This document shows, one piece after another, positions 44,155-52,136 of a stretch of 64,000 bases of DNA. The translations under genes and the position numbers were made by a program. The stretch's first letter is position 1, and each line of letters opens with the position of its first letter. Location: contig CAUJIK010000054.1 of assembly GCA_963205255.1 (NCBI GenBank), positions 62,001 to 126,000 of the forward strand, written 5' to 3'. The notes beneath the pieces were generated by a model. The model had not been told where the DNA came from, searched no databases, and saw nothing but the letters and a program-made list of their open reading frames with translations. Source of the stretch: Pseudomonadota bacterium (GTDB taxonomy: Bacteria > Pseudomonadota > Gammaproteobacteria > Steroidobacterales > Steroidobacteraceae).

Positions 44155-45816
44155 ATGTACCTGTCGTTCTACGGCCTGGCGGAGAAGCCCTTCTCGATCA
44201 CGCCCGATCCACGCTATCTGTTTCTGGGCGGGCGCCACGCGGAAGCGCTGGCGCATCTGGTCTATGGCATCACCGAGGCCGGCGGCTTCATCCAGCTCAC
44301 CGGCGAGGTGGGCACCGGCAAGACCACCATCATCCGTTCGCTGCTGTCGAAGCAGCCCGACAACGCCGAGATCGCGCTCATCCTCAATCCGAGGATGAAC
44401 GCCACCGAGTTCCTGCTCACCATCTGCGAGGAACTGGGCATTCTGGTGCCCGACGATGCCATCGACAGCGTCAAGGAGCTGGTCGACATCCTCAACCGCT
44501 ACCTGCTGCGCGCCCATGCTTCGGGCAAGCGCGTGGTGCTGGTGGTGGACGAGGCGCAGAACCTGCCGCCCGAACTGCTCGAACAGGTGCGGCTGCTCAC
44601 CAACCTGGAAACCGAAACCCAGAAGCTGCTGCAGATCATCCTGATCGGCCAGCCGGAACTGCGCGAGGTGCTCTCGCGCAATGACCTGCGCCAGCTCGCG
44701 CAGCGCATCACCGGGCGCTATCACCTCGAACCGCTGACGCAGAAGGAATCGGTCGCATACCTCAAGCACCGCTTGCGCGTCGCCGGGGCCACGTCGGACC
44801 TTTTCACGCCTGGCGCGCTGCGTGAGCTGCACCGCGTCAGCGGCGGCGTGCCGCGCCTGCTGAACATCATCGGCGACCGCGCATTGCTGGGCGGCTACTC
44901 CGAAGATCGCCACCAGGTCTCCGCCTCGATGGTGCGCAAGGCGGCCGGCGAGGTCTTCGACCGGCGCGTGTTCGCGCGCTGGCTGCCGTGGGCGCTGAGC
45001 ACCGGCACCGTCCTCGTGGTCGCGGGCGCCTTGCTGACTGGCTGGGCCCTGTATGCGCGAACGCATCTCGCAGCGCCGCCGCCTCCCGCCGCGGCCGCGT
45101 CGCCTGCCGCGACGACACCCGCGGTGCAGGAAACAGCATCCCCCCAGGTAGCGGCCGCTGTTCCTGCCGTGGCGACGATGCTGCCGGCGGCGGATCTGCG
45201 CACCTTGCTGGCCGGCACCGGGATGGACGACATCGATGGCGCATGGCGGCAGCTGTTCGCGATCTGGTCGGCGCGCTATGTGGCAGGCGGCGAAGACGCC
45301 TGCACGCAGGCGCTGCGGCAGGGCCTGGAATGCCTCTCGCAACAGGGTGGCTTCGAACGCCTGCGCCTTTTCAACCGGCCCGCCATCCTGCCGCTGGACC
45401 GTCCGGTGGGCGGCCCGCAGCACGCCGTGCTGACCGGCATCGCCGCCGAGCGCGCGCAACTGCTGCTTGGCGGCAGCGCGCAGGAGTTTCCGCTTCCCCA
45501 GTTGCTCCAGAACTGGAGCGGCGATTTCGTGCTGCTGTGGAAGCCGCCCCAGCTGGACACGCGCAATCTCTCCATGGGCTCGCGCGGCGAACCCGTCAGG
45601 CAGCTGCGCACCAGGCTGCGGAGCTGGGCGGGTCTCAGCGTGGATGGCCCCGGCAGCGACTTCTTCGATGCTTCGCTGGAAACGCTGGTGCGGCAGTTCC
45701 AGCGCCAGCACGGGCTCGCCGTGGACGGCATCGCCGGCAGCCAGACCCAGGCGCTGCTCGATGCCGTGCTGGCCCGCGGGGGCACGCCGCAGCTGACGCC
45801 GGTTGCGGGGGCCTGA
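44155..45816 (+). CDS. gspA: GspA/ExeA-like AAA ATPase with peptidoglycan-binding domain
   Basis: Bitopic inner-membrane ATPase that, with GspB, helps a type II secretion secretin cross peptidoglycan. 553 residues: an AAA domain with MYLSFYGLAEKPFSITPDPRYLF family start, Walker A GEVGTGKT at 50-57 and Walker B VVLVVDEAQ, a membrane helix near 280-302, an Ala/Pro-rich linker, and a C-terminal peptidoglycan_binding_1 domain (about 475-545, LSMGSRGEPVRQLR ... VDGIAGSQT). The stop overlaps the gspB start (TGATG). No other secretion genes lie in the window. Confidence 0.92.
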   Translation: MYLSFYGLAEKPFSITPDPRYLFLGGRHAEALAHLVYGITEAGGFIQLTGEVGTGKTTIIRSLLSKQPDNAEIALILNPRMNATEFLLTICEELGILVPDDAIDSVKELVDILNRYLLRAHASGKRVVLVVDEAQNLPPELLEQVRLLTNLETETQKLLQIILIGQPELREVLSRNDLRQLAQRITGRYHLEPLTQKESVAYLKHRLRVAGATSDLFTPGALRELHRVSGGVPRLLNIIGDRALLGGYSEDRHQVSASMVRKAAGEVFDRRVFARWLPWALSTGTVLVVAGALLTGWALYARTHLAAPPPPAAAASPAATTPAVQETASPQVAAAVPAVATMLPAADLRTLLAGTGMDDIDGAWRQLFAIWSARYVAGGEDACTQALRQGLECLSQQGGFERLRLFNRPAILPLDRPVGGPQHAVLTGIAAERAQLLLGGSAQEFPLPQLLQNWSGDFVLLWKPPQLDTRNLSMGSRGEPVRQLRTRLRSWAGLSVDGPGSDFFDASLETLVRQFQRQHGLAVDGIAGSQTQALLDAVLARGGTPQLTPVAGA

Positions 45817-46481
45817 TGTCCTTCATCCTCGATGCCCTGAAGAAATCCGAAGCGGAGCGCCACAGCCAGGCCGGCCCCGCATTGATGAACATGCGCATCG
45901 CGCCGCCGCGGCGACGCATGCCGCTGTGGATCATCGCCCTGACGGTGATCCTGCTCGCCAATCTCGCCGTGCTCGCCATCGTGCTGCTGCGCGCCCCGGC
46001 CAGGCAGGCGCCAGAATCCGCGGCGCCGGGCCAGGCCGCGGGCAACTTGCCGGCACAGCCTGCTCCCATGCCGCCGCAGCAGGCCATGCCCGCCAATGCG
46101 CTGCCGCCGCCGGTGCTTCTGCCGGAGCCTGCCCCCTCACCACCAGACAGGCCGCCAGCCACGCCGCGCCCGCAGCCTGCGGCGCCCGCCGTGCAGGCCG
46201 CTCCTGCAACACCACCAGCGCGGCCGGCCGCAAGCCACAACGACGATGCACTGCTGCCCAGCGCCACGGACCTGCGCCTGTCGGGCGTCGCAGTGCCCGA
46301 ACTGCGGCTCGCGCTGCACGTGTATGACGCCAGCGCCGCGAACCGCTACGTACTGCTGAACTCGCAACGCATGCGCGAGGGCGAAAGCACCGCCGAGGGC
46401 GTGCTGCTGGAGCGCATCGCGCCGGCCGGTCTGGTGCTCTCCTGGCGCGGCCAGCGATTCCGGCTCGAGCCCGGTGAGTAA
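45816..46481 (+). CDS. gspB: GspB-like secretion accessory protein
   Basis: Partner of GspA. 221 residues: a cytoplasmic start with the family motif MSFILDALKKSEAERH, one membrane helix (about 38-58), a long Pro/Ala-rich periplasmic spacer, and a C-terminal GspB domain (LPSATDLRLSGVAVPELRLALHVYD region, RYVLLNSQRMREGE). It overlaps gspA by one base. The pair is expected to form an inner-membrane complex contacting peptidoglycan; the secretin would be encoded elsewhere. Confidence 0.9.
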   Translation: MSFILDALKKSEAERHSQAGPALMNMRIAPPRRRMPLWIIALTVILLANLAVLAIVLLRAPARQAPESAAPGQAAGNLPAQPAPMPPQQAMPANALPPPVLLPEPAPSPPDRPPATPRPQPAAPAVQAAPATPPARPAASHNDDALLPSATDLRLSGVAVPELRLALHVYDASAANRYVLLNSQRMREGESTAEGVLLERIAPAGLVLSWRGQRFRLEPGE

Positions 46482-46483
46482 CA

Positions 46484-47455
46484 CTACTCGGCGATGTACC
46501 AGCGCCGTTCGACCTGCTCCACCACCAGCTGGTTGAACGGCAATCCCTTGCCCCGCAGATCGTAGGTCGCGCGGGTACCGGCGTATTCAAAGCGCGGCAC
46601 GGCTTCGCGCGCAAAGCGCACGGCCGCAAGCAGGGACTCGCGGGTCTCCAGACGGCTCTCGCAACTGCTGATGAGTGTGCGCAAGGCCTTCGCCGCCGTG
46701 GTGCGCCGGAAATTCGGGCTCATCTGTCGCTGGAAGTAGTCCTCGCAGCGCCCGGCGACCAGATTGTCCTCAGCTGTCTTGAACAGATCGAGGATGGCTT
46801 GCGGCGAAGCAGGCGCTTGCGCGGGCGCGGATGACGCCGCCGCGCCCGCGGCAGTCTCCGCTGCGGCGACCACCTGCTGCGGCGCTGCCGGCGCGCGCGC
46901 GCGGCCGGCGCGCAGATCATCGATCTGCGCCTGCAGCTCCAGCGGCAACGCCGCCTTCCAGTCCTTGCCCCAGGGCACCAGCGAAACCAGAACCGGCACG
47001 CGGATGCTGCCCTGATCCTTCATCGGCCGCAGCCGTCCGACCACATGCACCATGCTGCCGTCCTTCACCGCATCCAGCCACTCGATCCGGTCGAAGCTGC
47101 GGGCGCCGAAGCGCAGGCGTGTCGCCAGCTGGACGAAGAAGTTCGATGCCGTCAGTCGCTCGATCTGCGCCAGCGGCATGCCGGCGCCGAACAGGCGGCT
47201 GCGAAGCAGGTTCTGGTCGCGATCGGCTTCCAGACGCATCTCGTCCAGCAACTGGCGGCGCAGCAGCTCCAGCTCCTGTTCATGGATGGCCAGCGCCATC
47301 GCCCGTGAATCGCCTGCCGCCACGGCGGCGAGATATTCCTCGGCCGCGCGTCGCTGGCTGCCGGAAACATCGGCCACGGCCGGCAGCGCCAGCACCATCG
47401 ACAACAGGGCGATACCGCAGCGCAATACGGCACGCGAGGGGCACATAGACCTCAT
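46484..47455 (-). CDS. Exported protein of unknown function
   Basis: 323-residue protein with a signal peptide (cleavage near residue 28, LPAVADV). Two helical, possibly duplicated, modules are separated by an Ala/Pro-rich linker (about 185-220). Several conserved-looking Arg and Glu residues occur, but I recognise no family. GAGG precedes the start. It is convergent with gspB and divergent from the receiver-TonB gene, so it is surrounded by envelope and signalling genes of the opposite strand. Confidence 0.6.
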   Translation of the reverse strand: MRSMCPSRAVLRCGIALLSMVLALPAVADVSGSQRRAAEEYLAAVAAGDSRAMALAIHEQELELLRRQLLDEMRLEADRDQNLLRSRLFGAGMPLAQIERLTASNFFVQLATRLRFGARSFDRIEWLDAVKDGSMVHVVGRLRPMKDQGSIRVPVLVSLVPWGKDWKAALPLELQAQIDDLRAGRARAPAAPQQVVAAAETAAGAAASSAPAQAPASPQAILDLFKTAEDNLVAGRCEDYFQRQMSPNFRRTTAAKALRTLISSCESRLETRESLLAAVRFAREAVPRFEYAGTRATYDLRGKGLPFNQLVVEQVERRWYIAE

Positions 47456-47505
47456 GAACCAGTCCTCAGATGTAAAATGGCGGGGCGACGCACTTCACAG
47501 ATTGG

Positions 47506-47571
47506 GCAGCCTCCCCCGCTGCACAGGTTGTACCGGTCCGGGCAGCCCGTAAAGTCCCTGCTAATAGCAGG
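47506..47571 (+). promoter_or_regulatory. Hairpin-rich leader between divergent genes
   Basis: The 148-base gap holds three short inverted repeats: GCAGC/GCTGC (47506-47522), CGGG/CCCG (47539-47549) and CCTGC/GCAGG around TAATA (47557-47571). They precede the receiver-TonB gene and could structure its 5' UTR. I could not match them to a known riboswitch class. Confidence 0.3.
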
Positions 47572-47603
47572 AGGGGCATCTCCGGTCCCCGCAATCCAGG
47601 ACG

Positions 47604-49367
47604 GTGGGAGTCGTCGCAGTGAACATAGATCCCAGTTACCTCGGCGAGGAAGCCTCTGTGGCCCAGGACCTGCGTGGAAGGAGCCCGACACCCGTGCGAC
47701 GCCTGATCGCACTGACCCGCGACGATGCGCTGATCCACTCCCTGGAAGAACTCACCGCCAGCGGCCTCGATGTCTGTGTGGTCGCCGATGCCGGATCCCT
47801 CTCGGACGAGCTGCTCGATGACCTCTCCAGTACGGCGCTGATCGACGCCGATGCCACCGCCGCGCCGCTGGATGGCTTTGTCGATGCGCTGATCACCCAG
47901 TTTCCGACGCTGCGCCTGCTGGTCGCCGGCCACAGCACCGAGCAGAACATGCTTGCCACCCGCATCGCCAGCGGCCGCGTGTGCCGCTTCGTGCACAAGC
48001 CCGCCTCGGCGCAGCGATTGAAGCTGATGATCGATGCCGCGAGCCGTCCCGCCGATCCGCAGCGCATCACGGTGACGCAAACCATCGAGGCCCTTCCGGA
48101 CCCGGGCCACATCCCCAGACGCGACCTTGCCGCGATGTCCACCGGCGGACCGCTGGGCTCGAGATTGCCGCTGATGATCGCCGCCGCCGTTGCAGTCATC
48201 GTCGCCGTCGGCGCCTGGCTGCTGTGGCCCGATTCGAAGAGCACGCAATCCGCCGCCGCGCCCGCTGCTGCCGCTGGCGCGGATTCCCCGGCCATCGCCC
48301 TCATGCGCAATGCCGACCAGGCTTTCGCCGCAGGCCGCTACGTGGCCGCCGATGGCAGCAGCGCCGCCGAGCTGTACCGCGATGCGCTGAAGGCCGATCC
48401 ACAGAACGAACGCGCCCGGGACGGCTTCGACCGCAGCATCGAATCTGGTCTGCGCGACGCAGAGCAGGCCCTGGTAGCCGAACGGCTCGATGAAGCGGCC
48501 GGCGCCGCCGAAACGCTGCGCCTGCTGGCGCCGGAAAATTCCCGCCTGGCATTCCTGCAATCGCAGATAGACAAGGAACGCGCCCGCCTCAACGCGAACG
48601 CCTCGCAGCGTGCCGCATTCGAAGCGCGTCAGCAGCAGATCCAGGAAAATCTGGCGCAAATGGATGACCGGCTGCGCCGCGGCGCGCTCATAGAGCCGGC
48701 CCGCGACAACGCCATGATGCACTTCCGCGCGGCCGAGAGCGTCAGCCCCGGCGACGGCGCGGTGCGCAATGCTCGCGACACGCTGCTTGCGGCGCTGCTC
48801 AATGCCGCCGACGCCGAACTGGCGGCGGCGCGTGGCGCCGCTGCCCGCAGCTACATCGAGGCGGCTGCCACCATCAACAGCGGCGCGCCAGGGCTCGATC
48901 CGCTGCGCCGGCGCCTGGAGCAACTGACCGCGACGCCGGCTCCCCCGGTGGCAGCGACCACCGCACCAGCCGTCGTGGCCACACCCACCCCTTCGACGAC
49001 GCCCGCGCCCGCTCCGGCCGCAGCGCCGCCCGCCGCGGCTTCCACTGCGCCTGCACCCACCCCGCCCGCCGCGGACAACCAGACGGTTGCCGCCAGCACA
49101 CTGCGGCTCATCTCGTCGGTGGAGCCGGAATATCCGCGGGTGGCGCTTCAGCGGCTGACATCCGGCTGGGTCGAACTTGAATTCACCGTGACAGCGGAAG
49201 GCCGTGTGCAGGACATCGTCGTCCTCAATGCCGAACCCAGTGGCGTGTTCAATGCCTCGGCCATCGCCGCGCTGCGTCGCTGGCGCTATGCGCCGGTGAT
49301 CCGCGATGGCGTGGCCGTGCCGCAGCGCGCCCATCAGCGCATACGTTTCACGGCGCGTGAACAGTAA
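47604..49367 (+). CDS. Receiver-like domain fused to a TonB C-terminal domain
   Basis: 587 residues from the GTG at 47604; a GTG at 47619 with GGGAG upstream is the better start and shortens it by five. Residues ~31-145 resemble a response-regulator receiver: an acidic pair Asp40-Asp41, a candidate phospho-acceptor in LIDAD (Asp81 or Asp83), and Lys132 before Pro in FVHKP. A membrane helix follows at ~187-208. The periplasmic part contains helical TPR-like repeats (~225-430), a Pro/Ala/Thr-rich linker, and a TonB C-terminal domain (~495-587, EPEYPRVALQRLTSGWVEL). This order differs from normal TonB, where a short cytoplasmic end precedes the helix. It heads a cluster with the kinase genes 16 bases downstream. 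Confidence 0.75.
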   Translation: MGVVAVNIDPSYLGEEASVAQDLRGRSPTPVRRLIALTRDDALIHSLEELTASGLDVCVVADAGSLSDELLDDLSSTALIDADATAAPLDGFVDALITQFPTLRLLVAGHSTEQNMLATRIASGRVCRFVHKPASAQRLKLMIDAASRPADPQRITVTQTIEALPDPGHIPRRDLAAMSTGGPLGSRLPLMIAAAVAVIVAVGAWLLWPDSKSTQSAAAPAAAAGADSPAIALMRNADQAFAAGRYVAADGSSAAELYRDALKADPQNERARDGFDRSIESGLRDAEQALVAERLDEAAGAAETLRLLAPENSRLAFLQSQIDKERARLNANASQRAAFEARQQQIQENLAQMDDRLRRGALIEPARDNAMMHFRAAESVSPGDGAVRNARDTLLAALLNAADAELAAARGAAARSYIEAAATINSGAPGLDPLRRRLEQLTATPAPPVAATTAPAVVATPTPSTTPAPAPAAAPPAAASTAPAPTPPAADNQTVAASTLRLISSVEPEYPRVALQRLTSGWVELEFTVTAEGRVQDIVVLNAEPSGVFNASAIAALRRWRYAPVIRDGVAVPQRAHQRIRFTAREQ

Positions 49368-49383
49368 CGCCGGCCTTGCGTAC

Positions 49384-50622
49384 GTGACCGTAATCATCAG
49401 AACACTCATCGTTGCCGACGACCAGCGCCTGGGTCTGTGGCTGCGGCATCACATCGAGGCGCTGCGCGACGACATCAGCGTAAGCCATGAAACCGGCGCG
49501 GACTTCGAGCGCCGCCTGGCCGTGAACGGCGCCGCTGACGTCGACCTGATCGCGCTGCTGCTGTGCTTCGGCCCGACGGACGATTCCCCGGAACGCGGCC
49601 TGGAATGGTTCTCCCGCCTGCGCGAATTCCCTGATCTGCCGCCGCAGCTGGTCATCGCCGAAGAAGGCGACGAACTCAGCGCGGTGCAGACCCTGCGCAT
49701 GGGCGCCACCGACTATCTGCCACGGCGCCTGCTCTCGCCCGAACTGCTGCGCGCGAGCCTGGCGCTGGGCATCGAGGAAGTGCGCCGCCTGCGCCTGGCC
49801 GGCATGGAAGCACCACCGGTGCCGCCGCCCATGGACGTTCCACGCGATCTCATTCCGCGCTACACCTTGCTCGAGGTACTGGCCGAATCCAGCCGTGCTT
49901 CGGTGTTTCTGGCCCGTAGTGCCGCGCTGGGCCGCAATGTCGCGCTGAAGGTCAGCAGCGTGATCGAGGGTGAAGAGCCCCTGTTCGCGCACGAGTACGA
50001 AGCCATCGGCGCGCTGCGGCACGCCTCGATCGTGGACATCTACGACTACGGAGTGACCGACGGGCGCGAGTTCATCGCGATGGAGTATTTCCCCTGCGGC
50101 GACCTCAAGGCCCGCCTGCAGAACCCCATCTCCAGCGAGCAGAGCATCGACTACCTGCGGCGCATCGCCAGCGCACTGTCGGTGATACACCAGGCCGGCA
50201 TCCTGCATCGCGACCTGAAGCCGCCCAACATCATGCTGCGCGAGGACGGGCAGGTGGTGCTGATCGACTTCGGTCTGGCAAAGAACCTGGGCTCGGCAAC
50301 ACGCAGCACGGCTGCCGGCACGCTGCGCGGCTCGCCGTACTACATGAGCCCCGAGCAGGCGCAAGGCCAGGAACTCGATGTGCGCAGCGACCTTTACAGT
50401 CTCGGCGTCATCCTCTACGAGATGCTCACCGGCTCGAAGCCCTACGTCGGCGTCACGGCGGTCGAGGTGCTGCAACAGCATGTCAATGCGCCGGTGCCGA
50501 CGCTGCCGGCCGAGCTTTCCCGGTACCAGGGATTGCTGGACGGGCTGATGGCCAAGTCGCGCGAGGAGCGCATATCCTCCGCCGACACGCTGCTCGCCAG
50601 TCTCGAACAGCTCGCCGCGTGA
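49384..50622 (+). CDS. Serine/threonine protein kinase with degenerate receiver domain
   Basis: 412 residues from the GTG at 49384. Residues 5-130 look like a receiver domain: LIVADDQ keeps the acidic pair (Asp12-Asp13), but the phospho-acceptor position falls in a leucine run (LIALLLCF) and the switch Lys is Arg (LPRRL), so phosphorylation is unlikely. A Hanks-type kinase follows (~160-412) with Lys189 (VALKV), Glu204, His275-Arg-Asp277 (HRDLKPPN) and Asp295-Phe-Gly (DFG), plus GSPYYMSPEQ; all catalytic residues are intact. No membrane helix. It lies between the receiver-TonB and CheA-like genes. Confidence 0.88.
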   Translation: MTVIIRTLIVADDQRLGLWLRHHIEALRDDISVSHETGADFERRLAVNGAADVDLIALLLCFGPTDDSPERGLEWFSRLREFPDLPPQLVIAEEGDELSAVQTLRMGATDYLPRRLLSPELLRASLALGIEEVRRLRLAGMEAPPVPPPMDVPRDLIPRYTLLEVLAESSRASVFLARSAALGRNVALKVSSVIEGEEPLFAHEYEAIGALRHASIVDIYDYGVTDGREFIAMEYFPCGDLKARLQNPISSEQSIDYLRRIASALSVIHQAGILHRDLKPPNIMLREDGQVVLIDFGLAKNLGSATRSTAAGTLRGSPYYMSPEQAQGQELDVRSDLYSLGVILYEMLTGSKPYVGVTAVEVLQQHVNAPVPTLPAELSRYQGLLDGLMAKSREERISSADTLLASLEQLAA

Positions 50623-50635
50623 TGGGCGCCAGGCC

Positions 50636-52090
50636 ATGTCCCGCTCACCCGACACACTCCTGACGGAACTCCTGCTGCAAACCACCGGTGCCGTGGCATT
50701 GCAGCTGGATGCTTCGGAACGGGTGCTGCATGTCTCGAACGGCGCGCTGTATCAGGACTGGTTGCCGGAAGCCCGCCCCCTGCCCGCTGCCGGCGATTCG
50801 CTGGCGTCGCTGCTGCCCGATCTGTTCGGCGCCGCGCAGGCCGGGCAGTTGCTGCAGGAGCTGCGTGCCCCGGTGGACGAGGCCGTCTCGCAGCCGCAGA
50901 CCTTGCACGCCCTGCCCGGCCGTCCACAGCGCCTGAAACCGCTGCGCTGGTTCGACGTGACGCTGGCGCATCTGTGTGATGAAACGTGCGATGAAACGGA
51001 GCCATCACTGCTGCTGATCATCGCCGAGCGCACGCTGCTGCAGAACCTGACGAATGAAGTGACCGAAGCTCGCGACGCGCAGCAACTGGCGCTTGCAGTG
51101 CTGCGCACAGAGCCGCTGGCGCTGCGACGGTTCCTGCAGAACGCCAACAGTGCCGTGGGATTCATCCGCACCACGCTGCGTCAGAGCGCGCGCACCCAGG
51201 ATGCCTTGCGCGGCAAGCTGCAGCACCTGCGCAACGAAGCCGGCAGTCTGGGCGCGGCCGCCAGCCGACTCGATCTGCATCAGGTCGCGCAGCCCGCATC
51301 CTTGCTGGTCATGGCTGTCGACGCCCTTCTGGCGCGCGACACCGCCACCGGGGATGACATGCTGCCGCTGGCCTTGCACATCGATGCGCTGTCCGGCGCC
51401 GTCGGCGCCATCGCCGCGCTGGAGGAACAGCGGGCCGGAGCGGATTCCGCGGCCTCCCCGTCACGCGTGCCCGCGCGCGCCACGCCGACCTGGCATGAGA
51501 TATGCGAGCAGCGCAGCGCCGAGCAGTTGTCCAAGGTCGCCGCCGAACGCGGAGTGCTCGCCTGCCTGCGCATGAAGGGCGCCGCTCTGGTGCCTGAAAG
51601 CTATCATCAGAAAATCGTCCCGGTGCTGGAGAGCCTGATAGACAACGCGCTTCGGCATGGCATCGAAACACCTGAAGAGCGCATCCGCATCGACAAGCCT
51701 GCCTCCGGCACCATCACGGTGACTTTCCAGGATCGCGGCACGGCCGGTCTCGACATGACCGTTCACGACGATGGCCGCGGCTTCGATCTCGAACACATCC
51801 GCAGGACCGCCATCGACTGCGGACTCACCAGCGAAGAGTCGGGACAGACCATGGAGCCCCGCAATCTGGTCGGGATGATCTTCAAGCCGGGCTTCTGCGG
51901 AGCTTCCCTCGCGGACCAGCCAGGATCGGTATGCAACATGTCGCTGTTGCGCGAATCACTGCGACGGCAAGGCGGCAATGTATCTGTTGCCACCAAGCCA
52001 CAGCGATACACTCAGTTCTCGTTACATTTCCCGGCGACCCCTGGTGCACGACGTCAGGCTTCGCGCCATATCGCTGCCTTGACAAGATGA
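50636..52090 (+). CDS. CheA-like histidine kinase/ATPase
   Basis: 484 residues, no membrane helix. The N-terminal ~130 residues resemble a PAS-type sensor. A helical region (~145-240) recalls an Hpt domain (LQHLRNEAGSLGA), but the normal His position appears to be Gln and a His sits one residue later, so phosphotransfer is uncertain. The C-terminal third is a CheA-type GHKL ATPase: N-box Asn337-His341 (DNALRHGIE), ETPEERIRIDKPASG, and G1 box Asp378-Gly382 (DDGRGFD). It follows the kinase gene by 13 bases. No CheW domain is visible. Confidence 0.78.
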   Translation: MSRSPDTLLTELLLQTTGAVALQLDASERVLHVSNGALYQDWLPEARPLPAAGDSLASLLPDLFGAAQAGQLLQELRAPVDEAVSQPQTLHALPGRPQRLKPLRWFDVTLAHLCDETCDETEPSLLLIIAERTLLQNLTNEVTEARDAQQLALAVLRTEPLALRRFLQNANSAVGFIRTTLRQSARTQDALRGKLQHLRNEAGSLGAAASRLDLHQVAQPASLLVMAVDALLARDTATGDDMLPLALHIDALSGAVGAIAALEEQRAGADSAASPSRVPARATPTWHEICEQRSAEQLSKVAAERGVLACLRMKGAALVPESYHQKIVPVLESLIDNALRHGIETPEERIRIDKPASGTITVTFQDRGTAGLDMTVHDDGRGFDLEHIRRTAIDCGLTSEESGQTMEPRNLVGMIFKPGFCGASLADQPGSVCNMSLLRESLRRQGGNVSVATKPQRYTQFSLHFPATPGARRQASRHIAALTR

Positions 52091-52136
52091 CAGCGCGACA
52101 GGTGCAATGCTCCGGCGTTCTGGGACCGGGCCAAGC

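Noticed and set aside
43549..45711. 720-codon open frame on the minus strand
   Set aside because: Opposite DUF4399 and gspA, both well supported.
47460..47600. Cyclic-di-GMP or other known riboswitch before the receiver-TonB gene
   Set aside because: The conserved GEMM segments (tetraloop receptor and GACGCAAAGCC-type core) are not present in order; only generic hairpins remain.
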